Source: Rhodococcus sp. SMB37
GTDB lineage: Bacteria; Actinomycetota; Actinomycetes; Mycobacteriales; Mycobacteriaceae
Assembly (NCBI RefSeq): GCF_004345605.1
Contig: NZ_SLVY01000027.1
Coordinates: forward strand, 1-42,495
Reading direction: 5' to 3'
Length of the DNA stretch: 42,495 nt
Shown here: positions 15,807-23,963 of the stretch, one piece after another
Layout of the letters: each line of letters starts with the position of its first letter
How positions within the stretch are numbered: the first letter of the stretch is position 1
The notes under the pieces: generated by a model
What the model was told of the DNA's origin: nothing
The model's input: only the letters and a program-made list of their open reading frames with translations
The model's database searches: none
Made by a program: the position numbers and the translations under genes

Positions 15807-16334
15807 ATGCGAGCATCCACCGTCGCCCACAGAACCCGTCCGTCCCAACAGCCTCGAGCGCTGTCCCCGGCCGTCCGGAGGTACGCCGCGCATGCTCAAC
15901 GCGTGTCGGTCACCGGTGATCTCGTGACCGCAGACGGATTTCGACTCGGACGTTGGGTGGAGCGGCAACGGATTGCGCGCGCGACCCGAACGCTTCCTTC
16001 TCAGCGTGAACGAGAGCTCGATGCGGTCGGCTTCGACTGGCGGGTCGAGCCGATTCCTCGGGTCGATGCCAAGCGGCTACGCATGCTCACCGAACTGGCC
16101 GCGTACCGTGAAGTGCATGGCACCGCGGAGGTGCCTGTCCACTACACCACCGATGACGGTGAGCGACTCGGAGAGTGGCTGTATCGGCAGATCAAACGCT
16201 GGCGCACCGGTACGCTCGCCGGCGACGAGCAAGCCGTCCTCGAGTTGTTCGGGGTGACGCCGAATGCTCGTCGACGTGGCCCCAGGCCAGGTGTATCTGC
16301 TGTGCCAGAACACCATTCGAACGGAGGGCGCTGA
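15807..16334 (+). CDS. Helicase-associated (HA) domain protein
   Basis: 175 residues. It contains one partial and one full helicase-associated repeat: FRLGRWVERQR...RERELDAVGFDWRVE and LGEWLYRQIKRWRTGTLAGDEQ...LELFGV, with the spaced tryptophans and glycines of that domain. These repeats usually follow a DEAD-box helicase, but here there is no ATPase in frame or nearby. The start is uncertain: ATG 15807 is used, GTG 15904 is possible. It may be nucleic-acid binding. The first 40 residues are arginine/serine-rich and may not be translated. Confidence 0.6.
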   Translation: MRASTVAHRTRPSQQPRALSPAVRRYAAHAQRVSVTGDLVTADGFRLGRWVERQRIARATRTLPSQRERELDAVGFDWRVEPIPRVDAKRLRMLTELAAYREVHGTAEVPVHYTTDDGERLGEWLYRQIKRWRTGTLAGDEQAVLELFGVTPNARRRGPRPGVSAVPEHHSNGGR

Positions 16335-16379
16335 TACCGGTAGATCGGCGGCGCATGCGATGCGCGACACCGACCAGCC

Positions 16380-17243
16380 TCAGTGGTCGCCCCGGGGAAG
16401 CGGTGTGAAGGCGTTGGCGGCCGCTACGGCTGCGTCAACATCGAGTCTTCGGGCCCCGAACACCGAGTCGGCCGTGCTGCGATCGAGGGTGTGACCTCGA
16501 TAGAGCAGGGAGGCGACGGTGTGAGAGGTAGCGCGGTCGTGGGGCTTCCAAGAATTCAGCAGGTCGGCGATACGCCGGCTGCAGGTGGCGTCACTCGAGA
16601 AGGGGAGACCGAGTGCGTCGAACCCGTCGGGTTCGGTGTAGTCGGCTCGACTCCACCGGTAGCCGTCGAAGCCGTAGACGAAGCCGATCCACTCACCGGT
16701 TCGACGCTGGCGTTCGATGTAACCGGACGCCGCATGTCTCCACCACGACGGAACACCAGCGAACAGATCTGTTTCGCTGCGGTCGAAATAGTCGGCCGCG
16801 GCGTCGAAGTAGGTTTCGGAGTATTCGTGGTCGTAACCGATCAAGACAGCTTCCGACCTGCTGTGCCAGCGCAGATCTGCCCAATTCCCGCCACCGTCGT
16901 CGAAATGCCAAGTCGCCCCACGCGCGTAGCATCCTTCGGCCCACCGGCTCCCCCGGGCGGCCGATACGGCAGCGTAAGAAGCCCAGCGAGGACGCATCTT
17001 CTCGGGGGAGGGAATCGCGAGAGTGCGCACGAGTCGTGATGGTACCGCCGTCGTCGCCCTGGCCGAGCAGTCCGAGCGCGTCACGTGATCGGCGCGTTCG
17101 TCGTCTAGCAGGTCCCCGATGGGCCTGTGACCGCCTGTCGCGAGCTCTGAGCGCGTCGAGAATCGTCGTGAATCACCCTTCCCGTCGGCGATATCGGCCG
17201 CCTGCTGATTGTCCCAGCGCTCGACCAATTCATCGGGTGTCAT
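16380..17243 (-). CDS. Unknown actinobacterial protein coupled to the B12-regulated lipoprotein gene
   Basis: 287 residues with no domain I can name. The central part is rich in aromatic and acidic residues: ARGATWHFDDGGGNWADLRW, VLIGYDHEYSETYF, WIGFVYGFDGYRWSRADY, a style of soluble alpha/beta protein. No signal peptide or membrane segment. Its ATG overlaps the stop of the upstream binding-protein gene (ATGA), so it lies in the transcript controlled by the cobalamin riboswitch. The first about 82 residues are less protein-like and an internal ATG (16997) starts just before the better region (MRPRWASY), but the overlap favours 17243. A link to cobalamin or cobalt handling is inferred from position only. 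Confidence 0.6.
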   Translation of the reverse strand: MTPDELVERWDNQQAADIADGKGDSRRFSTRSELATGGHRPIGDLLDDERADHVTRSDCSARATTAVPSRLVRTLAIPSPEKMRPRWASYAAVSAARGSRWAEGCYARGATWHFDDGGGNWADLRWHSRSEAVLIGYDHEYSETYFDAAADYFDRSETDLFAGVPSWWRHAASGYIERQRRTGEWIGFVYGFDGYRWSRADYTEPDGFDALGLPFSSDATCSRRIADLLNSWKPHDRATSHTVASLLYRGHTLDRSTADSVFGARRLDVDAAVAAANAFTPLPRGDH

Positions 17244-18247
17244 TGCGCCACACCCAGTTCGCGAAGGCCGGTGGCGAGCTGCTCGATTCCTCCGATGTTG
17301 CGGATGGACGGATCCATGGTGGTGCCTTCGAGGATGATGTAGCGCTTGTTCTGCACCGCGGTCAGACGACTGGCCACCGGATCCGATTCGAGGAAACTGA
17401 TCTTCTCCTCGGCGCTGTCGCCGTCACTGCCACGGGTGAGATCGGCCAAGACGAGGACGGTGGGATCACGATCGAGGATGCTCTCCCATCCCACCTCGGG
17501 CCACAATTGTCGACTGTCGCCGAACGCGTTCTGCGCCCCGACCTCGCGCGTCATGATTCCTGGAGCACCGCAGCATCCGGCAATGTACGGACTGGCAGTT
17601 CCCGCATACCACCATGCGAGTCTCACCTCGGAGGCGTCGATACTTCCAGCAGCCGTCTCGGCCCGCCCACGCAGATCGCCGACCAGGTCATCGCCGCGTT
17701 CGCGGACACCGAACAGCGTGGATACGTCCAGGATCTCGGAGTACAGGTCGTCGAGAGTGAGCTCGGAATCCTGCACGGCGTCCTGCCCCGTGCATTCGCT
17801 CGGAGACTGATACGTCGAGATTCCCATTTCGGTGAACCGGTCGCGATCCGCAATTCCCTCATCGGTGAATGTGTAGTCGAAAGTGGTGTAGACGAAATCC
17901 GGCTCACGATCCAGCACCGATTCGAACGAGGGGAACTCCGTGTCGAATGCGTACACCTCGGAAGCCGCAGGTTCGAGCTCCGGCAGAAGCCGGTCGTCAC
18001 CGAGCGCGATCCCGGAAAGCCGATCTGTCAGTCCGAGACTGAGCAGCAGCTCGACGGCCGGCTGGTTGACGGCCACTGCCCGTTCGATGGGACCGCTCGG
18101 TGAAACCGTGATCCCGCAATTGATCACACCGCGAGCGTCTACGGTATCGGCCGGGTCGTCGCTATCGGTAGAGGTGCCACACCCGGCCGCGCCCAACACC
18201 ACGACGGTCGCAGCGGCGACCACTGACTTTCGAATTCTTCGGTGCAT
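17240..18247 (-). CDS. ABC-transporter substrate-binding lipoprotein, probably cobalamin/corrinoid
   Basis: 335 residues. Signal peptide with basic MHRRIRK, hydrophobic run and lipobox LGAAGC (C23), so it is anchored outside the membrane. The body has the BtuF/FhuD-type type III binding-protein fold: VAVNQPAVELLLSLGLTDRLSGIAL, then SFESVLDREPDFVYTTFD, and late WESILDRDPTVLVLADL. The start was placed at the ATG before the signal peptide. A cobalamin riboswitch lies directly upstream (18321-18425), so the ligand is likely a corrinoid or cobalt chelate rather than a siderophore. No permease or ATPase genes follow in this window. Confidence 0.85.
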   Translation of the reverse strand: MHRRIRKSVVAAATVVVLGAAGCGTSTDSDDPADTVDARGVINCGITVSPSGPIERAVAVNQPAVELLLSLGLTDRLSGIALGDDRLLPELEPAASEVYAFDTEFPSFESVLDREPDFVYTTFDYTFTDEGIADRDRFTEMGISTYQSPSECTGQDAVQDSELTLDDLYSEILDVSTLFGVRERGDDLVGDLRGRAETAAGSIDASEVRLAWWYAGTASPYIAGCCGAPGIMTREVGAQNAFGDSRQLWPEVGWESILDRDPTVLVLADLTRGSDGDSAEEKISFLESDPVASRLTAVQNKRYIILEGTTMDPSIRNIGGIEQLATGLRELGVAQ

Positions 18248-18320
18248 TACCCATCGAGCTTCCTGTAGCCACTGCACGCGAGCGGACCACACATCATTAC
18301 CGGGTACGGCGAGCCGCCAC

Positions 18321-18425
18321 CGGTCCAGCAGGGTATCGGGCTCGGGGTTGTTCGCCCCTCACCGTTGCGCGTCAGCTCCGGATTCCCACCGGATTCCACC
18401 TGACCCCATTGACGGGGCTACCTGG
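18321..18425 (-). ncRNA. Cobalamin (B12) riboswitch
   Basis: On the minus strand the leader contains GGAATCCGGTGGGAATCCGG followed directly by AGCTGACGCGCAACGGT, the near-invariant core of the cobalamin riboswitch, and then GAGCCCGATACCCTGCTGG, matching the conserved GAGxCxGAxxCC segment at the 3' end. A GGGGCG...CCCC stem lies between. The element ends about 75 bases before the ABC binding-protein start, leaving room for a terminator or ribosome-site switch. It should turn the binding protein and the coupled unknown gene off when B12 is plentiful. End points are approximate. Confidence 0.88.
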
Positions 18426-18553
18426 CGTGACGAATCTAGCAAAGAAGGCCGTACATCCGAATTGGACCTATCTGCCGATTCGTTCACCGACAGCGAATTC
18501 TCCGACGGCGGCTTCGCCGGTTTCCGGCGCCGCGGCGCCGCCCGGGCGGGCGA

Positions 18554-19432
18554 TCACCATCTTGGCAAGGGATCGGGGATCTGGGTCCACTTGTCGGGTC
18601 CGAGAAGGAATTCGTCGTCGTCGAGTGTGCACTCGTCAACATCGTGATCGTGCGGGGGATGTCGAGATCGATACCGAAGAACGCGATGTCCTGACCGAAC
18701 GTCAGCGGTTCGGGAGAACGGTCTTCGGTGCGGGGTCCGCCGAGCCCGATCTCGGTTCCACAGTGGTCCCACAGGATCGTCGTGTGTGGCCGGGATGCCA
18801 GCCGGCAGAAACCGGCCGAGCGGATCACCCGGCCGCCGGAATCGCCGTCGAACCCACTGCCGAGGACAGCGGTGAGTCGGTCGGGGTGGAATGGCCGGAA
18901 GTTCTGATACCGGAACGCCTGCACGCGGTGGTGCGTGACCCGCGGGGAGAATGCGTCGCTCAGCAGGTGGATCCAGCCGGGCCGGTTCAGCGTCACCGCT
19001 GCGATGTCGGTGGCGTGACCGTGTGGGCCGAGTGGCGCTTGCGGACCGAGAAGGGCAAGTGTGGCTGTGGGATTGAGGTGTCCGAGCAGAGCCACGAGTG
19101 GATGCAGGTCGGAGGGCTCCATCGAGTCCCAACCGGTCAGTACGAGCGACGACGCGTGCTCGATGTGTGCCGCCAGCGTCACGGGTGACTCGGGTGCGCC
19201 GAGATGTGGCCGTCCGAGCAGGGTTCGGGCGGTCCTGTCGGCGTCGAGGGTGGTGATGACCGAGGCCAGATCGGCCCGGAGTTCCGAGCGGCGTCGCGCG
19301 GAGTCGAATTCGGAGACGATGTGCTGCGCGTCGGTGTCGGGGCTGCACCGGACAAGGATGAAGGTCCGTTCGTCGCTGAAGTCGTTGAAGAACCAGCCGG
19401 GTTCGCAGGTCGTCCGCCGGCGCGGGCGGATC
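18554..19432 (-). pseudogene. Decayed CobW-like GTPase-family gene
   Basis: The frame reads as the C-terminal two thirds of an actinobacterial CobW-like protein of the Rv0106 type: FRYQNFRPFHPDRL...RSAGFCRLASRPH (CobW C-terminal domain), then FFGIDLDIPRTIT. The expected ending (TLDDDEFLLGP..WTQIPDPLPRW) is present but in another frame, so there is a frameshift near 18640-18650. No ATG occurs upstream of GTG 19182 although protein-like sequence ([15 protein letters not shown]) continues to a stop at 19432, so the N-terminal part, including the cysteine motif of the family, is missing. CobW-like proteins are metal (zinc/cobalt) chaperones. Confidence 0.75.
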
Positions 19433-19480
19433 TACGGGATCAACAAGCAGAACCCGCGCTTCAAGGCGCGGCAGGGATAA
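19358..19480 (+). CDS. rpmJ: Alternative ribosomal protein L36 (zinc-free form)
   Basis: 40-residue protein beginning [19 protein letters not shown] and ending [13 protein letters not shown], the typical C-minus L36 that lacks the zinc-binding cysteines and replaces the zinc form under zinc limitation. Length and both ends match the family. The ATG follows GGACAAGG closely. It overlaps antisense the 5' end of the decayed CobW-like gene; in related genomes C-minus ribosomal proteins and CobW-like proteins are neighbours under Zur control. I could not find a Zur-like palindrome before the gene. Confidence 0.9.
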   Translation: MKVRSSLKSLKNQPGSQVVRRRGRIYGINKQNPRFKARQG

Positions 19481-19641
19481 ACGGCCGCAGTCGGTGTCGG
19501 TCCGTGTCCGGCTGGTGATGGCCGCTCTACGTGCGCACCGAACAAGGCGGTGCTATGTGGTCGGCAGTGTCGCATCGACCAGTCGGACTTTTTCGTATGC
19601 TGAGCCCATTGTCGCCAGGGGCTTCCGTGCTCCGGGTTGAA

Positions 19642-20868
19642 TCAGGTCCCGTTGGTTTGTTGCTCCACGCGGACCTCTCGCGGTGAGCCCCCGGTTCCGC
19701 GCATTTCCCGGATCCACAGTAGGACACCGCATGCGGGAAAGAATGCGCCGAGTACACACACGGCTCTCCACCCGCCGGTGAAGTAGGCGACGGTGGACAA
19801 CACGCTCCCGAGTGACCCGGCAAGGAAGTAGCAGGTCATGTATGCGGTGTTCAGGCGGCTCCGTGCGTCCGGGCGCAACGGGTAGATCAAGCTCTGGTTA
19901 CTGATGTGGGTTCCCTGGATCCCGAGATCGAGCAGGGCGACACCGACGGCCAGTGCGATGACATGGTGTTCTCCGACACCGAGCAGGAGGAAACTCGCAG
20001 CAGTGACGGCGACGAACACCCCGGTTTGCCGGCGGGAATATCCGCGATCGGCCAGAGATCCCGCCACGCGGGCAGCCAGTGCGCCGGCGACACCGAAGAG
20101 GGTGAAGACTCCGATTTGCGCCTGGGACCATTCGTAATTGGGGCCGGCAAGTAGGAATCCGATGGTGGTCCAGAATACCCCGAAAGACACGTATGTCAGT
20201 GCACCGTAAGCGATTCGCTGTCGCAATACCGGTTCGGTGGTCACCAGTCGTACCACCGAGGACAGCAGCGCCCGGTAATCGGAGTCGGTGGTAGGAGCCG
20301 ATCGCGGGAGCGTATGGATCAAGCATACGGTGATCAGCATCAGAACGGCCGCGCACACGAACACCGCTCGCCAGCCGGCGATCTCGGCGATCAACCCGGC
20401 AACTACCCTGGACAGGAGGATGCCGAGCAGCAGACCGGTCATCACGTTGCCTATGACCCGCCCGCGTTCGTCGTCGTGAGCAAGCGTAGCTGCGAAGGGC
20501 ACCAGGATCTGGCCCACAACCGAACCGGTGCTGACCAGGATCGCGGAGGCTGCAAGGGTTTGCCAGGTCGGGGACCAGGCCATCACCAGCAGCGCAGCGG
20601 CGGTGGCCACCAGCATCCAGCGCAGGAGCCGCCGCCGCTCGACCATGTCTCCTACCGGTACCAACAATGCGAGTCCGAGTGCGTAGCCGACCTGCCCCGC
20701 GGTGACGACGAGGCCCACCTCGGACGTCGAAGCGTCGAAGCTCTCGGCGATCGCGCCCACGAGCGGCTGGGCGTAATAACTGTTGGCTACCACCAGGCCG
20801 GACGCGAGCGCCATCACAGCGACGAGACGTCGATCCAATCGGGGGGACGTAGTGGGGGTGCGGACCAT
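19642..20868 (-). CDS. MFS transporter
   Basis: 408 residues with about 12 hydrophobic helices in two halves. The first helix pair VMALASGLVVANSYYAQPLVG and the loop GDMVERRRLLR are typical of major facilitator drug/proton antiporter-type proteins; the second half has SLADRGYSRRQTGV at the equivalent loop. ATG 20868 is chosen over ATG 20919, which would leave only 24 bases to the divergent LysR gene; neither has a clear ribosome site. Likely an exporter regulated by the LysR neighbour. Substrate unknown. Confidence 0.85.
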   Translation of the reverse strand: MVRTPTTSPRLDRRLVAVMALASGLVVANSYYAQPLVGAIAESFDASTSEVGLVVTAGQVGYALGLALLVPVGDMVERRRLLRWMLVATAAALLVMAWSPTWQTLAASAILVSTGSVVGQILVPFAATLAHDDERGRVIGNVMTGLLLGILLSRVVAGLIAEIAGWRAVFVCAAVLMLITVCLIHTLPRSAPTTDSDYRALLSSVVRLVTTEPVLRQRIAYGALTYVSFGVFWTTIGFLLAGPNYEWSQAQIGVFTLFGVAGALAARVAGSLADRGYSRRQTGVFVAVTAASFLLLGVGEHHVIALAVGVALLDLGIQGTHISNQSLIYPLRPDARSRLNTAYMTCYFLAGSLGSVLSTVAYFTGGWRAVCVLGAFFPACGVLLWIREMRGTGGSPREVRVEQQTNGT

Positions 20869-20943
20869 GATGTCGATCGTGGAGTCATCTCGGCTATCTG
20901 TCCAACAGGACATTTTCATCGGATTGAGAAGTAGAATCGGTTA

Positions 20944-21852
20944 ATGGAGCTTCGTCAGATTCGACATTTCGTGGCTGTGGCCGAGCACGCCCATTTCACC
21001 CGCGCCGCCGAGTCGATGCACCTGTCCCAATCGGCCCTCAGTTCCTCTGTCCGGGCGCTCGAAGGTGAACTCGGCTCGGCTTTGTTCGAGCGCACGACTC
21101 GATCCGTGCTTCTCACAGCGGCCGGCCAGGTGTTCTTCCCCTATGCGAAGCGGATGCTCCGAGAGGCAGCGGACGCCGGCGCGGCTGTCGGCCGCCTCCG
21201 GACCGGAGAGGCAGGCACGTTGGCGTTGGGGACGGTGCAGACTTTCACCGCGGTGGATCTCCCCGCGTTGCTCGCTCGGCTGCATTCCGGATATCCGGGG
21301 ATCGAGGTGACGCTTCGGGAAGCGACCACTGCAGAACTGTTCGAGGCTGTGGCCGCCGGCGAACTGGACTTGGCATTCGTCGCTCTCGACGCGCGACCGC
21401 TTCCCGCCGGGCTCACCGCACTGCGTAGCTATACCGAGGAACTGGCCGTTGTGGTGGCCCCGAGCCATCCGCTCTCGGCATCGGACGACATCGACCTGGC
21501 AGGCCTGCAGGCGTACCCCTTCGTCGACTTCCAGGCCGGAACAGGTCTGCAGACCACCATCGAATCGTTGTTCGTCGCCGCAGGGGTGAACCGACGGATC
21601 ACGTTCCGTGTGAGCGACATCGATCGAGTGCTCGAGCTGGTCCGGCACGGCCTCGGCGTCGCGATCGTCCCGGACACGATCGCACGGCGCAGCGGTCTGC
21701 GACGGATTCGGGTGCGCCCGAATCATCCCCGGCGGATTCTGGCTCTGGTCGGCCGGGTACCGGCCCCCACAACAGTGGCCGCAGAGCATTTTCTCGAGCT
21801 CCTCGCCGCGAGTTCGTCGGCTGTTCCCACGGGCGGGCAGACAGGTGAATGA
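20944..21852 (+). CDS. LysR-family transcriptional regulator
   Basis: 302 residues. MELRQIRHFVAVAEHAHFTR, AAESMHLSQSALSSSVRALE and LFERTTRSVLLTAAG form the canonical LysR helix-turn-helix; residues 90-300 are the inducer-binding domain (TVQTFTAVDLPALLARLHSGYP start). It is divergent from the MFS transporter, which is its most likely target. Confidence 0.9.
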   Translation: MELRQIRHFVAVAEHAHFTRAAESMHLSQSALSSSVRALEGELGSALFERTTRSVLLTAAGQVFFPYAKRMLREAADAGAAVGRLRTGEAGTLALGTVQTFTAVDLPALLARLHSGYPGIEVTLREATTAELFEAVAAGELDLAFVALDARPLPAGLTALRSYTEELAVVVAPSHPLSASDDIDLAGLQAYPFVDFQAGTGLQTTIESLFVAAGVNRRITFRVSDIDRVLELVRHGLGVAIVPDTIARRSGLRRIRVRPNHPRRILALVGRVPAPTTVAAEHFLELLAASSSAVPTGGQTGE

Positions 21853-21974
21853 AACCAAAACTGTATGTCGGGAGATCGGGCGCCGAGGATGGCACTTCGA
21901 ACACGGCCTCCCACTGCTGTCCGGACCACACAGCATCGGCAGTGTCACCGGGAACGCCGTGGCATCGTGGATAC

Positions 21975-22547
21975 ATGACCATCGCAGTTCGAGCGGCCTC
22001 AGTGTTCGAGGATGTCCGTACCCTGCTCGGTCCGAAGTCACCCGGAGCCAACGTGTGCTGGTGCTTGAGTTACCGGGTTTCCTCCAAGCTCAACAACGAG
22101 CTTCGCGGACCGGCCCGCGGCGAATATGTCGCCGAACTGTGCCGTGCGACGCCCGCTCCGGGGGTCCTCGCCTACGACGGTGACGAACCGGTCGGCTGGG
22201 CCGCAGTGGCGCCGCGCTCGGACACGTCCTTCGCGCGCAGCCGTAGGATCCCGCATGTCGACGACCTGCCGGTCTGGTCGCTGTGGTGTATCCGTGTTCG
22301 TCCCGGTCATCGCAAGCAGGGGATCTCACATGCTCTGATCGCCGGCGCGATCGAGTTCGCCCGTGCGCACGGCGCACCGGCGATCGAGGCGTACCCGCTC
22401 GACAGTGGTGAGGACAAGGTCGATATGACGATGGCCTACGCCGGGATCCGAAAGAACTTCGAGCGCGCCGGGTTCACCCACGCTGCCGACACCACCTCTG
22501 TTTTGGCCGGCCATCCCCGAGTTCTGATGCGGCTCGACTTGCGCTGA
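21975..22547 (+). CDS. GNAT-family N-acetyltransferase
   Basis: 190 residues. The acetyl-CoA-binding segment is LWCIRVRPGHRKQGISHALI (R-x-x-G/x pattern of motif A, here RKQGIS), preceded by PVGWAAVAPR and followed by AYPLDSG, all common in actinobacterial acetyltransferases with the N-terminal CWCLSYR. ATG 21975 precedes the first strand; the frame is open further upstream without homology. The substrate is unknown. Confidence 0.8.
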   Translation: MTIAVRAASVFEDVRTLLGPKSPGANVCWCLSYRVSSKLNNELRGPARGEYVAELCRATPAPGVLAYDGDEPVGWAAVAPRSDTSFARSRRIPHVDDLPVWSLWCIRVRPGHRKQGISHALIAGAIEFARAHGAPAIEAYPLDSGEDKVDMTMAYAGIRKNFERAGFTHAADTTSVLAGHPRVLMRLDLR

Positions 22548-22592
22548 CGGTGTTGGCCGGTGTCGTAATGCGGCGGTGGTCATCGGCAACGG

Positions 22593-22649
22593 GCCGATGC
22601 GTCCCCGGATACGTCCGCATCGGCGGATGCGTCATTCGAGATCGCATCC
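22593..22649. terminator. Tandem hairpins built from alternating GATGCG motifs
   Basis: GCCGATGCG (22593-22601) pairs with CGCATCGGC (22616-22624), and directly after it GGATGCG (22625-22631) pairs with CGCATCC (22643-22649). The same GATGCG core therefore occurs four times in alternating orientation. The block lies between the convergent GNAT and Phd-like genes, so termination for both is likely; a small REP-like repeat is an alternative. Confidence 0.5.
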
Positions 22650-22752
22650 GGGGCAGCCGGGGGTTGCGGGCCGAGGCCTGACCGGCCGGCTTCAGTCTCG
22701 AATCGGACTCGTACGGCCGCGACATACGTGTGAGAAGCGGGATTCGGGAGGG

Positions 22753-23097
22753 CTATCGGGCCCGCCGCCGCTTCTTGCGCGTCTTCCGCTTCTTTCGGCT
22801 CTTGGTGTTCTTGGGAGACGGTGAGGGGGTGGGCTCGTCCACGGACTCGTCCTCGGACACTGGGGGCGCGACCATCTGTTCTTGAACCGACCGCTCCATC
22901 TCTCGACGCAGACTTGCCATCAACTCGGGGGAACGCAGGAGGAAGGAAGCCTCCTGCAGAGCGAGGTACCGCGCCTTCGAGATCAACACCGCGGTGTCGC
23001 GTTTACCGTCGATCTCGACCGCGACCGTATCGCTGTTGACCCTCCGAACCAGATCCCTCAGTTGCGCGCGGGCTGCCTTCACTGTGATTGATGGCAC
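22753..23097 (-). CDS. Phd/YefM-like antitoxin-type protein with a basic tail
   Basis: 114 residues. The first 70 residues (ITVKAARAQLRDLVRRVNSD, AVEIDGKRDTAVLISKARYLAL) match the Phd/YefM fold: a strand, helix and DNA-binding strand with the ALISxxxYxxL ending. The C-terminal 40 residues are unlike antitoxins: an acidic/proline stretch, then a run of lysines and arginines (KSRKKRKTRKKRRRAR). GTG 23097 is chosen, with GGGAG upstream. No toxin gene is adjacent. It could be a stand-alone DNA- or RNA-binding protein rather than an antitoxin. Confidence 0.7.
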   Translation of the reverse strand: MPSITVKAARAQLRDLVRRVNSDTVAVEIDGKRDTAVLISKARYLALQEASFLLRSPELMASLRREMERSVQEQMVAPPVSEDESVDEPTPSPSPKNTKSRKKRKTRKKRRRAR

Positions 23098-23294
23098 CCG
23101 CGTGAACTCCCTTCGTCTGCTCGACCGACCCCGCGCATCATCCCATCGTCGGGCCGATTTCGGGCACAAACGCGACCCGCGTGTCAGCGCGCGTTACGGC
23201 AAGCGGTCTCGGTCTCATGCGCGCCGACTCTGTCGGCGGTGTGAGCCTGACGAGACGGTCGAACACGCATCGTGAGGGTTTCGCGTCGAACGTG

Positions 23295-23963
23295 TCAGAG
23301 CAATGACCGGACCGAAGCGGGTACCGGCACGGTGGAATCGGTCAGCGGTGACGGTTCAGGAATGCCGGCGACAGTGCGCAGCGGCACCACTCCGGCCCAC
23401 GCCGACCGATTCTCGCCGTCGTCCGGATCCTCGCCGGGACCGGCTGCACGCATCTTGACGCTGACCTCGGCCAACGGGATCTCCAGCACGCTCGTCCCAG
23501 CGAGCTCCTTGGCGGTGAGCGGGCGAACCTCGTCCCATCGCCCCGGCATGAGGTGCTCGGTGACCGCGCAGGGCATTCTCCTTGTCGGCTTCGGGCACCG
23601 GCGTCGCGAGGCCGAAAATCACTGCGCTGCGGTAATTCATGGTGCTGTCGAATGTCGAACGGGCGAACACGAGACCGTCGAGGAGAGTGACGGCGACCGA
23701 TACCTCCAGCCCGGTACGTGACGCGAGGAAGGTGCCGGCGCCCGTGGAGCCGTGCAGAAACAACCTGTTGCCGTACCGGCCGAACGCCATGGGCAACACC
23801 ACCGGATAGTTGCGCCGTATGAATGCCACGTGAGCGGCCCGCGCCTCGTCGAGGAGACGATGGAGCACCCGCCGCACGGCTCCAGGGGCAGGAGGTCGCG
23901 ATCCGCTCTAGTGTCGTGGCTTCGTCCGGCGCAGAGCGCGGAACGGCGCTGGGGAGATGTCAT
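23295..23963 (-). pseudogene. PNPOx-fold (pyridoxamine oxidase-like) gene with two frameshifts
   Basis: The original start is ATG 23963, overlapping the stop of the upstream methyltransferase gene (TGATG). The N-terminal piece (RRSALCAGRSHDTRADRDLL) breaks near 23870-23907 and continues in another frame as LLDEARAAHVAFIRRNYPVV, FLHGSTGAG, LLDGLVFARSTFDSTMNYRS, then breaks again at a CGCG run (23565-23568), where restoring CG would join ENALR to AVTEHLMPGRWDEVRP. The family binds flavin and reduces small molecules. Each piece is well preserved, so decay is recent or the breaks are sequencing errors. Confidence 0.7.

Noticed and set aside
19200..19357. Zur operator before rpmJ
   Set aside because: No AT-rich Zur-like palindrome is visible; the sequence is GC-rich CobW-derived coding DNA.
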